This document shows positions 35,695 through 44,272 of a stretch of 64,000 nucleotides of DNA, in pieces. Numbering within the stretch: the first letter of the stretch is position 1; the number at the start of each line of letters is the position of its first letter. Under the pieces are notes generated by a model, which was given only the letters and a program-made list of their open reading frames with translations, ran no database searches and was not told the origin of the DNA. The position numbers were made by a program, and so were the translations under genes. The DNA comes from Azospirillum brasilense. GTDB lineage: Bacteria; Pseudomonadota; Alphaproteobacteria; Azospirillales; Azospirillaceae. The DNA is taken from positions 62,001 through 126,000 of the forward strand of contig NZ_QOKV01000011.1 of the NCBI RefSeq assembly GCF_008365405.1, in the 5' to 3' direction.

Positions 35695-37461
35695 ATGGCA
35701 CAAGTTACCGCGTGGGACGCCGAGGTCGATCTTCTGGTTGCCGGTGCCGGGCCGGGCGGCATGGCCGCCGCACTGGTCGGCGCACTGGAAGGGCTGGAGG
35801 TGATGGTCTGCGAGAAGTCCGGGCAGATCGGCGGCACCGCCTCCACCTCCGCCGGAACTCTCTGGATACCCGGCAACACGCAGAGCCGGCGGGCCGGCTA
35901 CGACGACAGCCCGGAGCAGGCGGAGATCTACATGGACCGGCTGGTCGGCGGCCCCAAGGGCCGCGACCTGCGCAGCGTCTATCTGGAGACCGGGCCGGCG
36001 GCGATCGACTATTACGACACCCGCACCGACGTCCAGTTCCTGCCCTGCGGGCGCCACCCGGACTATCAGCAGAACATGGCGGGGGCGGCGGTGACCGGAC
36101 GGGCGATCGTGCCGAAGCCGTTCGACGGCCGCCTGCTCGGCGAGGATTTCCGGCTGGTCCGGCCGCCCATCGGCGAGTTCATGATCTTCGGCGGCATGAT
36201 GGTCGGAAAGGACGACATCCCCCGCCTGATCGGCCGCTTCAAATCGGCGGCCAACTTCACCCATTCGGCCAAGCTGTTCCTGCGCTACCTGTCCGACCGG
36301 CTGAAATATCCGCGCGGCACGCGCATCGCCATGGGCAACGCGCTGGTGGCCCGCCTGTTCTACAGCCTGCGCAAGCACAAGGTGCCCATCCGGCTCGACA
36401 CCGCCATCCGCGAGCTTGTGCGGGAGGACGGCCGCCAGGACGGCCGCGTCGTCGGCGCCGTGGTGGACAGCGGCGGCCGGACGCTGCGGGTGCGGACGCG
36501 CAAGGGGGTGGTGCTGGCGACCGGCGGCTTCGCCCACAACCGCGAGTTCCGCAAGGCCTTCATGCCGCAGCCGGTTCCGGTCCATTCGCTGGCCTGCGAA
36601 ACCGACACCGGCGACGGGCTGACCCTGGCCCAGGCGGCCGGCGCGAGGATCGACGGCGACCAGCATCGCGGCGGCGCATTCTGGACGCCGGTGTCGGTGA
36701 CGCGCAGGACGGGGAACTGGAGGGGCCTGTTCCCCCATCTGGCGCTCGACCGCGCCAAGCCCGGCCTGATCGCGGTGAACGCCGCCGGCCGGCGTTTCGT
36801 GAACGAGGGCGCGTCCTACCACGACTTCGTCGAGGCGATGTTCGACTCGCACAAGCTGGTGCCGACCATGCCGGCCTGGCTGATCTGCGATTCCGCCTTC
36901 GTCGCCAAGTACGGTCTCGGTGTGGTGCATCCCGGCACCCGGAACCTGGCGCCGCACGAGAAGAGCGGCTATCTGACCACCGCCCCGACGCTGGAGGATC
37001 TTGCCCGCAAGATCGGCGTCGATCCGGCCGGGCTGGCGGACAGCGTGCGCCGGCACAACGGCTTCGCGCGGACCGGCAGCGACCTCGATTTCGGCAAGGG
37101 CGACAGCGAGTTGAACCGCTTCAACGGCGATCCGGAGAACAAGCCGAACCCGTGCCTCAAGCCGATCGAGGCGGCTCCCTTCGTCGCCGTCGCGGTCTGG
37201 CCGGCGGAGATCGCCTGCAGCGCCGGACTGGCGACGAATGTTGACGGCCAGGTGCTCGGCGAGTCCGGCGACCCGATCCAGGGGCTCTACGCCTGCGGCA
37301 ACGATATGGCCTCGATCATGGCCGGCACCTATCCCGGCCCGGGGACGACGCTCGGCCCGGCTCTGGTCTTCGCCTACCGGGTGGCCATGCACGCGGCGGG
37401 CAAGAGCGATGCCGCCGGCAAAGCCATGGCCGGTCGGGAGGAGCGGGCGGCGGCGCGCTGA
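35695..37461 (+). CDS. FAD-binding-2 flavoprotein, 3-oxosteroid 1-dehydrogenase-like
   Basis: It encodes 588 residues from ATG 35695 (GGAGG about 20 bases and GGAG 10 bases upstream). The FAD motif DLLVAGAGPGGMAAALVGALEGLEVMVCEKSGQIGGTASTSAGTLWIPGN is the ketosteroid dehydrogenase type, including the TxSxGxxW signature, and the C-terminus has GLYACGNDMASIMAGTYPGPGTTLGPALVFAYRVAMHA. Family members remove hydrogens alpha-beta to a ring ketone. With no steroid genes nearby, a cyclohexanone- or cyclohexanecarboxylate-type substrate is more plausible; that is inference. Confidence 0.87.
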   Translation: MAQVTAWDAEVDLLVAGAGPGGMAAALVGALEGLEVMVCEKSGQIGGTASTSAGTLWIPGNTQSRRAGYDDSPEQAEIYMDRLVGGPKGRDLRSVYLETGPAAIDYYDTRTDVQFLPCGRHPDYQQNMAGAAVTGRAIVPKPFDGRLLGEDFRLVRPPIGEFMIFGGMMVGKDDIPRLIGRFKSAANFTHSAKLFLRYLSDRLKYPRGTRIAMGNALVARLFYSLRKHKVPIRLDTAIRELVREDGRQDGRVVGAVVDSGGRTLRVRTRKGVVLATGGFAHNREFRKAFMPQPVPVHSLACETDTGDGLTLAQAAGARIDGDQHRGGAFWTPVSVTRRTGNWRGLFPHLALDRAKPGLIAVNAAGRRFVNEGASYHDFVEAMFDSHKLVPTMPAWLICDSAFVAKYGLGVVHPGTRNLAPHEKSGYLTTAPTLEDLARKIGVDPAGLADSVRRHNGFARTGSDLDFGKGDSELNRFNGDPENKPNPCLKPIEAAPFVAVAVWPAEIACSAGLATNVDGQVLGESGDPIQGLYACGNDMASIMAGTYPGPGTTLGPALVFAYRVAMHAAGKSDAAGKAMAGREERAAAR

Positions 37462-37473
37462 CGCCGCCCGCTC
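37441..37473. terminator. 12 bp GC-rich stem over the flavoprotein stop codon
   Basis: GAGCGGGCGGCG (37441-37452) and CGCCGCCCGCTC (37462-37473) are perfectly complementary around a nine-base loop that contains the TGA stop. No T-run follows on either side. It lies between convergent genes and may end or pause transcription, or protect the 3' end. Confidence 0.5.
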
Positions 37474-37505
37474 CTGTCCCGTACGGCATCACCGCAAGGC
37501 AGACG

Positions 37506-38489
37506 TCAGTCCGGCGCCCGCTCGCTGCCCGGAAGCCGGGCCGAGAGCGGGCCCGGCGCGCGCAACACGGCAAGCAGCGCCTCGTTGCGCTGGCGGATCA
37601 GCGCGTCGCGCCCGCCGACCGACGCCTCCAGCGCCTCGGCCCCGGCGACCAGCGCCCGCTTGCTGTCGGCATCGAAGACCGGGCTGCCGAGATCGTCCCA
37701 CCAGGAGCGGATCGGCGCGTCGAACACCTCCAGAAAGCGGGCCAATCCGCCGGCTCCGCCCCCAAGGTGGTAGGACAGCCCCTGCCCCAGCACCGCCCAG
37801 CGCGGTCCCGGCCCGGCGGCGATGGCGCGGTCGATGTCGTCGAGATCGCAGACCCCCTGCTCCACCAGATAGACCGCCTCGCGCCACAGCGCCGCCACGA
37901 GGCGGGTCGCCAGATGGCCGGCGATTTCCCGACGCAGCACCACCGGCACCTTGCCGACGGCGCGATAGACCGCTTCGGCCGCCGCCACCGCCTCGGGCGC
38001 CGTCTGCCGGCCCGGCACCAGCTCGACCAGCGGCAGCAGGTGCGGCGGGTTGAAGGGATGGCCGATCAGGATGCGGTCGGCATGGCGGGCCCCGTCCTGC
38101 AGGTCGCTCGGCATCAGGCCGGAGGTGCTCGACGCGATCAGGGTCTCGGGCCGCACCACCGCCTCGACGGCGGCGTGGATCGCGCGCTTGGCGGCCAGGG
38201 ATTCCGGCCCGTTCTCCTGGACCAGATCGACGCCGGCCAGCGAACCCCAGTCGCCGCCGGCAGCGGTCAGCCGGTCCCAATGGGAGCGCGGATCGCCGAC
38301 GCCGAGCGCCACCAGATCGCCGGCCACCGCCTCGATGGCGGGCCGCAGACGGGCCATCGCCTGCGGGTCGGAGTCAACCACCGTCACATGCCGTCCGGTG
38401 GCGAGGAATAGCGCGGCCCAACTGGTCCCGATGGTGCCCGCCCCGACGATGCCGATCGACGCGGCGTCATGGCTGAACGCGCGGTGCAT
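37506..38489 (-). CDS. 3-hydroxyacyl-CoA dehydrogenase-like NAD enzyme (lambda-crystallin/carnitine dehydrogenase type)
   Basis: It encodes 327 residues. The NAD site is SIGIVGAGTIGTSWAALFLATGRHVTVVDSDPQAM; VDLVQENGPESLAAKRAIHAAVE, LIASSTSGLMPSDLQ and GHPFNPPHLLPLVELVPG (catalytic His) mark the 3-hydroxyacyl-CoA dehydrogenase fold, and the one-domain C-terminus resembles carnitine or gulonate 3-dehydrogenases. It oxidises a beta-hydroxy acid or its CoA ester. It is transcribed away from the SDR gene across control element C. Confidence 0.87.
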   Translation of the reverse strand: MHRAFSHDAASIGIVGAGTIGTSWAALFLATGRHVTVVDSDPQAMARLRPAIEAVAGDLVALGVGDPRSHWDRLTAAGGDWGSLAGVDLVQENGPESLAAKRAIHAAVEAVVRPETLIASSTSGLMPSDLQDGARHADRILIGHPFNPPHLLPLVELVPGRQTAPEAVAAAEAVYRAVGKVPVVLRREIAGHLATRLVAALWREAVYLVEQGVCDLDDIDRAIAAGPGPRWAVLGQGLSYHLGGGAGGLARFLEVFDAPIRSWWDDLGSPVFDADSKRALVAGAEALEASVGGRDALIRQRNEALLAVLRAPGPLSARLPGSERAPD

Positions 38490-38885
38490 GGAGGACTCCT
38501 GCCTGATGTGGGGAATGGCGCGATCCTAAACCGCCCGGCGTCGATCCGTTGCATTGACAATCCGCGGTTCCGATCTTCGGAAAAACTGATTGACAGTATA
38601 CATACTGACAGTTAGCTTTCTGACAGCATACTTATGAATTGGCCCGCGAGACGCGTCGGCCGGTGCATCGCCGAACGGATCGGCGGTCGTCCAGCGGACG
38701 GTCTTTCAAAAGCGATCTTCCAGAAGAAGCGGTCTTTCAGAAAACAAGCGGACAGCCAAGGCACGACCGGGGGCGACGAATCCCCTGTCGGGCAAGGCCC
38801 ACAGGCGCGGCGACAGGCCGGATGCCGGATGCCTGCCCTGCCCCTTGCGCGAAGCTCCGCGAGAAAACAGAGGGAAAGGGACGCC
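38490..38885. other. regulatory gap before the SDR-ABC-gentisate operon
   Basis: A 396 bp gap without a supported gene. It contains control element C at 38590-38634 and another TTGACA at about 38554. The 250 bases after element C form a long leader with loose repeats of GGTCTTTCA and AAGCGGACAG; open frames there are extensions of the SDR frame without homology. Confidence 0.6.
38590..38634 (+). promoter_or_regulatory. island control element C: three 15 bp repeats
   Basis: TTGACAG, CTGACAG and CTGACAG start at 38590, 38605 and 38620, exactly 15 bp apart, each followed by eight less conserved bases. The element matches element B at about 32 of 45 positions. It lies about 250 bp upstream of the large plus-strand operon (38886-48730). 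TTGACA with TAGCTT 17 bp on is a possible promoter core. Confidence 0.75.
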
Positions 38886-39635
38886 ATGACGATTCCATTC
38901 GGGTCGACTCCGTTCGCGTTGAAGGGCAAGCGCGTGCTCATCACCGGGGCGGCCGGCGGCATCGGCTCGGCCACGGCAAGGGCCTGCGCACAGCTGGGCG
39001 CCGAACTGGTGCTGACCGACATCCGCGACTGCTCGGCCCTGGCGGAGGAGCTGGCGCCGGTCGGTGCCGGAGCCACCGCCCATGTCTGCGACGTCCGTGA
39101 CCGTGCCGCCATCGACGCGCTGGCCGAAGCCGTCGGCGGCGTCGACGGGCTGGTGCTGAACGCCGGGGCCATCGCCTTCGACGATTGGGACTCGCTGGAG
39201 TGGGAGGACTCCTTCCACGAGATCATCCACGTCAATCTGCTGGCACCGATGCAGTTCGCCCGCGCCTTCCTGCCAGCGATGCGGACGCGCGGCGGCGCGC
39301 GGATCGTGCTGGTCGGATCGGTCGCCGGATGGACCGGCGGCACCATGTCGACCACGGGCGCGCATTACGTCGTCTCCAAGGGCGGCGTCCACGCCTTCAC
39401 CCGCTGGCTGGCCCGCCGCGCGGCGCCCGACGTCGGCGTCAACGCGGTCGCCCCCAGCGCCACGGCGACGGCGATGATCGCCGGCCAGCCCTCCCCGGCG
39501 GTGGCCGCGCAGCTGGTGCCGCGCGTGGCCTCGGCGGACGAGATCGCTTGGCCGATCGCCTTCCTCTGTTCGCCCGCCGCCTCCTTCCTCAGCGGGGTCG
39601 TGCTCGACATCAACGGCGGCGCCTATCTGCGCTGA
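38886..39635 (+). CDS. short-chain dehydrogenase/reductase (SDR) 1
   Basis: It encodes 249 residues. The cofactor site is GKRVLITGAAGGIGSATARACAQLG, followed by NAG (LVLNAGAIAF), the catalytic Ser in VLVGSVAGW and the pair YVVSK (Tyr and Lys). DINGGAYLR ends the protein as usual. The start is chosen at ATG 38886 with AAAGGGA upstream. It is the first gene of the operon that goes on to the ABC importer and the gentisate enzymes, and probably oxidises a ring alcohol before aromatisation. Confidence 0.88.
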   Translation: MTIPFGSTPFALKGKRVLITGAAGGIGSATARACAQLGAELVLTDIRDCSALAEELAPVGAGATAHVCDVRDRAAIDALAEAVGGVDGLVLNAGAIAFDDWDSLEWEDSFHEIIHVNLLAPMQFARAFLPAMRTRGGARIVLVGSVAGWTGGTMSTTGAHYVVSKGGVHAFTRWLARRAAPDVGVNAVAPSATATAMIAGQPSPAVAAQLVPRVASADEIAWPIAFLCSPAASFLSGVVLDINGGAYLR

Positions 39636-39658
39636 CCGGCATCGAAGGGTTCCCCAAG

Positions 39659-40519
39659 ATGGCGAACGCATTGCTGATCCAAGTTCTCAACGGCCTCGTC
39701 TACGGGGGCCTGCTCTTCATCGTGTCGGTTGGACTGGTGCTGATCTTCGGGCTGCGGCGGGTGGTTAACTTCGCCCATGGCAGCCTGTTCATGATCGGCG
39801 CCTATGTCGGCTTCAGCATCGCCACCGTCGCCGGCTTCTGGGCGGGTGTCCTGGGCGCCGCCGTGGTGCTGGCGGTGGCCGGCGCCCTGCTCGACGTGTC
39901 GGTGTTCCGGCCGCTGCGCCGCCAGGACCCGATCGCCACGGTGCTGGTCACCTTCGGGCTGCTGCTGATCCTGGAGGATCTCGCCCACACCGTCTGGGGC
40001 AAGGAGACCCATTCCCTGCCGCTGCCGGAGATGCTGGCGGGCAGCGTCGACATCCTGGGCCAGCCCTTCCCGACCTACCGACTTCTGGTGATCGCCGTCG
40101 CGGCGGCGGTCGGCGTCGGGCTCGCCCTGTGGCTGCGCTTCAGCCGCGTCGGCCTGTTCGTCCGCGCCTCCAGCATCGATCCGGTGACGACGGCGGTGCA
40201 GGGGGTGAACACCGACCGGGTCAGCGCGCTGGTCGTCGCCGTCGGCACCGGGCTGGCCGGGCTGTCGGGCACCATCGCCGCCCCGCTGCTGGCGCTGTCG
40301 CCGTCGATGGGCGGGTCGATCCTGATCGAATCCTTCATCGTCGTGGTGGTCGGCGGGCTCGGCAGCTTCTCCGGCGCGCTGATCGCGGCGCTCGCCATCG
40401 GCCAGATCCACAATCTCGGCATCATCTACGTCCCCTGGGCGGCGACGATGGTGCCCTTCCTCCTGATGGTCGCGGTCCTGGTGTGGCGGCCGACCGGATT
40501 CGCAGGGAGCCACGTATGA
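39659..40519 (+). CDS. branched-chain-type ABC permease, LivH family
   Basis: It encodes 286 residues with about eight membrane segments. VYGGLLFIVSVGLVLIFGLRRVVNFAHGSLFMIGAYVG near the N-terminus and LLALSPSMGGSILIESFIVVVVGGLGSFSGALIAALAIG later are diagnostic for LivH. It joins the LivM-type permease and two ATPases encoded next. The importer likely carries the substrate of the island rather than leucine, given its neighbours. Confidence 0.92.
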   Translation: MANALLIQVLNGLVYGGLLFIVSVGLVLIFGLRRVVNFAHGSLFMIGAYVGFSIATVAGFWAGVLGAAVVLAVAGALLDVSVFRPLRRQDPIATVLVTFGLLLILEDLAHTVWGKETHSLPLPEMLAGSVDILGQPFPTYRLLVIAVAAAVGVGLALWLRFSRVGLFVRASSIDPVTTAVQGVNTDRVSALVVAVGTGLAGLSGTIAAPLLALSPSMGGSILIESFIVVVVGGLGSFSGALIAALAIGQIHNLGIIYVPWAATMVPFLLMVAVLVWRPTGFAGSHV

Positions 40520-41532
40520 GCCGCGCAACCATGAACCTCACCGGCGCCCGCGTCGTCGCCCCCCGCCGGTCGCACCTGTCCTGGCTGCTGCTCGCCGTGG
40601 CGCTGGGCGTCGGCTTCGGCCTTCCGGGCGTGGTCGCTTCGGTGCTGGTGCTGACGCTGCTGACCCAGGCGGTGATCGGCGGGATGCTGGCGGTCGGCGT
40701 CGGCTTCCTGATCCGCCAGAACGGCGTCGTCAGCTTCGGCCACGCCGCCTGGTACGGGGTGTCGGCCTACTGCCTCGGCCTGCTGCTGCGCCACGAGGTG
40801 CTGCCGGCGGAGCTGGCGCTGGTGCTGGCGCTCGCCGTGCCGACGCTGACGGCCTTCCTGCTCGGGCTGGTGATCGTGCGGGTTCCCGGCGTCGCCTTCT
40901 CGATGCTGACTCTCGCGGTGGGGCAGGCCTTCCACGAATTCTCGATGAAGGCGCAAGGGCTGACCAACGGCGACGACGGCTTCGCCATCCCGCTGCCCGA
41001 CACCCTGTTCGGCCTGCCGATCTCCGTCGTGCAGCAACCCGAGACGATGTTCGTCCTGTGCTGGAGCCTGCTGGCGCTGGTGATCTTCGGGCTCTACGTC
41101 ACCGTGCGCAGCCCCTTCGGCCGGCTGACCGAGGCGATCCGCGAGAATGAGGAGCGCGCCCGCTTCATCGGCTATCGCACGGTGCTGCCGCGCGCCGCGA
41201 CCTATGCCATCTCCGCCTTCGTGGCGGCGCTGGCCGGGCTTCTCTTCGCACTCTACAACGGTTTCGTCTCGCCCGAAGTGCTGCACTGGAGCCTGTCCGG
41301 CTCGGCGTTGATCATGGCGGTCATCGGCGGCCCGCGGCTCCTGTGGGGGCCGGCGCTGGGCGCGATGATCTTCTTCTTCCTCAAGGATCTGGCCGGGAAC
41401 CTGACCGAGCATTGGCCGGCGATGATCGGCGTCACCGTGATCGTCGTCACCGTGCTGATGCCGGCCGGCATCGCCGGCACCCTGGCGGAACTGGCCGGGC
41501 GCCTGCTGCGCAGGACGGGAGGCAGGGCATGA
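40516..41532 (+). CDS. branched-chain-type ABC permease, LivM family
   Basis: It encodes 338 residues with about nine or ten membrane segments. QNGVVSFGHAAWYGVSAYCLGLL and SGSALIMAVIGGPRLLWGPALGAMIFFFLKDL are LivM hallmarks, and the cytoplasmic EAIRENEERARFIGYRT loop is the usual ATPase contact. ATG 40516 overlaps the LivH stop (ATGA). Confidence 0.92.
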   Translation: MSRATMNLTGARVVAPRRSHLSWLLLAVALGVGFGLPGVVASVLVLTLLTQAVIGGMLAVGVGFLIRQNGVVSFGHAAWYGVSAYCLGLLLRHEVLPAELALVLALAVPTLTAFLLGLVIVRVPGVAFSMLTLAVGQAFHEFSMKAQGLTNGDDGFAIPLPDTLFGLPISVVQQPETMFVLCWSLLALVIFGLYVTVRSPFGRLTEAIRENEERARFIGYRTVLPRAATYAISAFVAALAGLLFALYNGFVSPEVLHWSLSGSALIMAVIGGPRLLWGPALGAMIFFFLKDLAGNLTEHWPAMIGVTVIVVTVLMPAGIAGTLAELAGRLLRRTGGRA

Positions 41533-42263
41533 GCGGGCCGAAGAACGGATCGATGAACGGCACCTACGCCATCGAGGGCACGGCGCTGACCCGTCCCTAT
41601 GGCGGATTCCTCGCGGTGAACAAGGTGGACATCGCGGTTCCCCACGGCGAAATCCGCGGCCTGATCGGCCCGAACGGGGCCGGCAAGTCGACGCTGATCG
41701 ACGTGCTGTCGGGCCGGGCGGCCGTCTGGTCCGGACAGGTGAGGATGGACGGCCGCGACATCGGTGCGATGGGCGTGCAGGAGCGCCGCCGCCACGGCAT
41801 GGCCCGCTCCTTCCAGAAGACCAACATCTTTCCCGAGCTGTCGGTGCGCGAGCAGCTCGACATCGCCGCCCGGCAAGCCGAGAAGCCCAACGTCCACGAG
41901 GTGATGGACGAGCTGGGGCTGACCGGTCTGGGCGATGCGCGGGCGTGCGACATCGCCTATGGCGAGCAGCGCCGGCTCGATCTGGCGCTGGCGCTGATCG
42001 GACGGCCGCGCGTGCTGCTGCTCGACGAGCCGGCGGCCGGGCTGTCGATGCGGGAATCGCTGGGGCTCGCCACCCTGCTGCGCGATCTGGCGCAGCGCTG
42101 GAAGGTGACCGTCCTGATCGTCGAGCACGACATGGAGGTGGTCTTCTCCATCTGCGACCGCATCACCGTCCTGCAACTGGGCCGCGTCCTGGCCGAAGGC
42201 ACGCCGGACGAGATCCGGCGCTCGCCCGAGGTCGTCACCGCCTATCTCGGGAGTGCGGCATGA
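41529..42263 (+). CDS. branched-chain-type ABC ATPase, LivG family
   Basis: It encodes 244 residues: Walker A GPNGAGKST at about 48-56, the LivG-type signature IAYGEQRRLDLALAL in place of LSGGQ, Walker B VLLLDEPAAGL and switch IVEHDMEVVFSICD. ATG 41529 overlaps the LivM stop. It forms a heterodimer with the LivF-type ATPase. Confidence 0.93.
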   Translation: MSGPKNGSMNGTYAIEGTALTRPYGGFLAVNKVDIAVPHGEIRGLIGPNGAGKSTLIDVLSGRAAVWSGQVRMDGRDIGAMGVQERRRHGMARSFQKTNIFPELSVREQLDIAARQAEKPNVHEVMDELGLTGLGDARACDIAYGEQRRLDLALALIGRPRVLLLDEPAAGLSMRESLGLATLLRDLAQRWKVTVLIVEHDMEVVFSICDRITVLQLGRVLAEGTPDEIRRSPEVVTAYLGSAA

Positions 42264-42958
42264 GCGAACTTCTGGCCTTCAGCAACGTCGTCGCCGGCTA
42301 TGGCGGCGCCCGCATCCTGCACGACCTGGATTTGCGCATCGACGCCGGCGAGCGGGTCGCCGTGCTGGGCCGCAACGGGGTCGGCAAGACGACCATCGTC
42401 AACGCCTTCCTCGGCATCGCCCGGCGCATGCAGGGGGAAATCCGGCTGGCCGGCAAGGCGGTGGGAGACATCCGCCACTTCACAGCCGCGCGCGCCGGCA
42501 TCTCGGTCGTGCCGCAGGGGCGCTGCATCATCCCCAACCTGACGGTGCGCGAGAACCTGATCCTGGGCGCCGCCGTCCGCCGCAAGGGCGCCTGGACCGT
42601 CGAGCGGGTCTTCGCGATGTTCCCGATCCTCAAGGAGCGGGCCGACACGCCGGGGACGGCGCTGTCGGGCGGGCAGCAGCAGATGCTGGCGATCGGCCGC
42701 GCCCTGATGGCCAACCCCCATCTGCTGGTGCTCGACGAACCGAGCGAGGGGCTGGCCCCGGTGATCGTCGACGAGCTGGCCGACAACCTGCGCCACGTCG
42801 CCGACGGCGGCACGGGCCTGCTGATCATCGAGCAGAACTACAGCCTCGTCCGCCGGGTGGCCGAACGCTACTACGTGCTGTCCAAGGGCGAGGTGGCGGA
42901 ACAGGGCGCCATGGCCGGCCTGACCAAGGAAAGCCTGAAGAAGCACATCGCGGTCTGA
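42260..42958 (+). CDS. branched-chain-type ABC ATPase, LivF family
   Basis: It encodes 232 residues: Walker A GRNGVGKTT, VPQGRCIIPNLTVRENL (LivF Q-loop region), signature LSGGQQQMLAIGRAL, Walker B LLVLDEPSEGLAP and IIEQNYSLVRRVAERYYVLSKGE. ATG 42260 overlaps the LivG stop. Confidence 0.93.
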   Translation: MSELLAFSNVVAGYGGARILHDLDLRIDAGERVAVLGRNGVGKTTIVNAFLGIARRMQGEIRLAGKAVGDIRHFTAARAGISVVPQGRCIIPNLTVRENLILGAAVRRKGAWTVERVFAMFPILKERADTPGTALSGGQQQMLAIGRALMANPHLLVLDEPSEGLAPVIVDELADNLRHVADGGTGLLIIEQNYSLVRRVAERYYVLSKGEVAEQGAMAGLTKESLKKHIAV

Positions 42959-42965
42959 ATGCCCT

Positions 42966-42980
42966 CTCCCGGAGCGGGAG
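42966..42980 (+). other. short hairpin between the ATPase and binding-protein genes
   Basis: CTCCCG and CGGGAG pair around GAG. Such small stems between importer genes and the more abundantly needed binding-protein gene may stabilise one side of the transcript; no T-run follows, so it is not a standard terminator. Confidence 0.4.
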
Positions 42981-43011
42981 ACGGAAGAAAAACAAAACCA
43001 TGGAGGAAACA

Positions 43012-44232
43012 GTGACCAGGACGAACAGCCTCAAGCTTCGCGCCCTCGGCGCCGCCAGCGTGCTCGCCCTCGCCCTTTCCGGCATCGTCCATACCGGCAC
43101 CGCCCATGCCCAGGACATGCTGAAGATCGGCGTGCCGACCGCCATGTCCGGCACCTACGCCGACCTCGGCAACCAGGCCAAGCGTGCCGTCGAGTTCGCC
43201 ATCGCCGAGGCCAACGCCCGGGGCGGCGTCGCCGGCCACAAGGTCGAGGCCAAGATCCTCGACACCGAGGCCAAGCCCGACCTCGCCCGCAAGCAGTCCG
43301 AACGGCTGGCGCTGGAAGGCTACAAGGTGCTGACCGGGGTCATCGCGTCCGGCGAAGCGCTGGCCATCGCGCCGATGCTCGACCGCTGGGACGCGCTCTA
43401 TGTCGCCACCGTGACCAAGAGCGACAAGATCACCGGCGACTCCTGCGTCCGCCGCGCCTTCCGGGTCAACCACCAGGACGCGCAGGACGCGGCGGTGGTC
43501 AATCCCTGGCTTGCCGGCCGCAAGGAACAGAAATGGGCGATCATCGGCATGGACGGCGCCTGGGGCCGCGGCTCCGGCGCCGGCTTCAAGGAGGCCGCCA
43601 CCGCCAACGGCAAATCGGTCGTCGCCGAGCTCTACCCGCCGCTCGGCGCCACCGATTACGCCGCCTACATCCAGCAGATCAAGGCGTCGGGCGCCGAAGG
43701 GCTGTGGGTGGCGCTGGCCGGGCGCGACGCCGTCAGCTTCGCCACCCAGGCCCGCCAGTTCGGCCTGCTCGACGGCGTCTTCACCGCCGGGGTCAGCTTC
43801 GTCACCGACAACACGGTGCAGGCGATGGGCGAAACCGCCAAGGGCATCCACGGCATCATCAACTACAGCTCGACTCTCGACACGCCGGAGAACAAGAGCT
43901 TCGTCGCCGCCTGGGCCAAGCACTACAACGGCGACCAGCCCTCCAACTTCGAGGGCGAGACCTATCTCGGCATGCAGGTCATCTTCCAGGCGGTCGAGAA
44001 AGCCAAGAGCGTCAAGCCGATCGACATCGCCCGGGCGATGAGCGGCGGCAGCTTCGACACCATCCTCGGCAGGGTCGCCTTCCGGCCCGAGGACAACCAG
44101 CTGATCCTGCCCAACTATTTCGGCCATGTCGCCGAGACGGACGGCAAGCTGCGCCCGGTGGTGACGATGTCCTTCCCGGCCGAGCAGGCGACCCCGGCCC
44201 CGTCGGGCGCCTGCAAGCTGCAGAAGCTCTGA
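43012..44232 (+). CDS. branched-chain-type (HAAT) ABC substrate-binding protein 2
   Basis: It encodes 406 residues from GTG 43012; GGAGGA lies four bases upstream, so this start is preferred to the in-frame ATG 43000, which would place its own ATG inside that ribosome-binding site. The signal peptide ends near GTAHAQ. MLKIGVPTAMSGTYADLGNQAKRAVEFAIAEANARGG and VWVALAGRDAVSFATQARQFG-like segments fit the LivK fold. It resembles binding protein 1 in length and ends with a PSGACKLQKL tail, as that one ends in DPACSLVAKQ. It serves the adjacent permease. Confidence 0.9.
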   Translation: MTRTNSLKLRALGAASVLALALSGIVHTGTAHAQDMLKIGVPTAMSGTYADLGNQAKRAVEFAIAEANARGGVAGHKVEAKILDTEAKPDLARKQSERLALEGYKVLTGVIASGEALAIAPMLDRWDALYVATVTKSDKITGDSCVRRAFRVNHQDAQDAAVVNPWLAGRKEQKWAIIGMDGAWGRGSGAGFKEAATANGKSVVAELYPPLGATDYAAYIQQIKASGAEGLWVALAGRDAVSFATQARQFGLLDGVFTAGVSFVTDNTVQAMGETAKGIHGIINYSSTLDTPENKSFVAAWAKHYNGDQPSNFEGETYLGMQVIFQAVEKAKSVKPIDIARAMSGGSFDTILGRVAFRPEDNQLILPNYFGHVAETDGKLRPVVTMSFPAEQATPAPSGACKLQKL

Positions 44233-44272
44233 TCCTCCCTTCCCTCCCCTCTCCACCGACAGGAGCCGGCGC

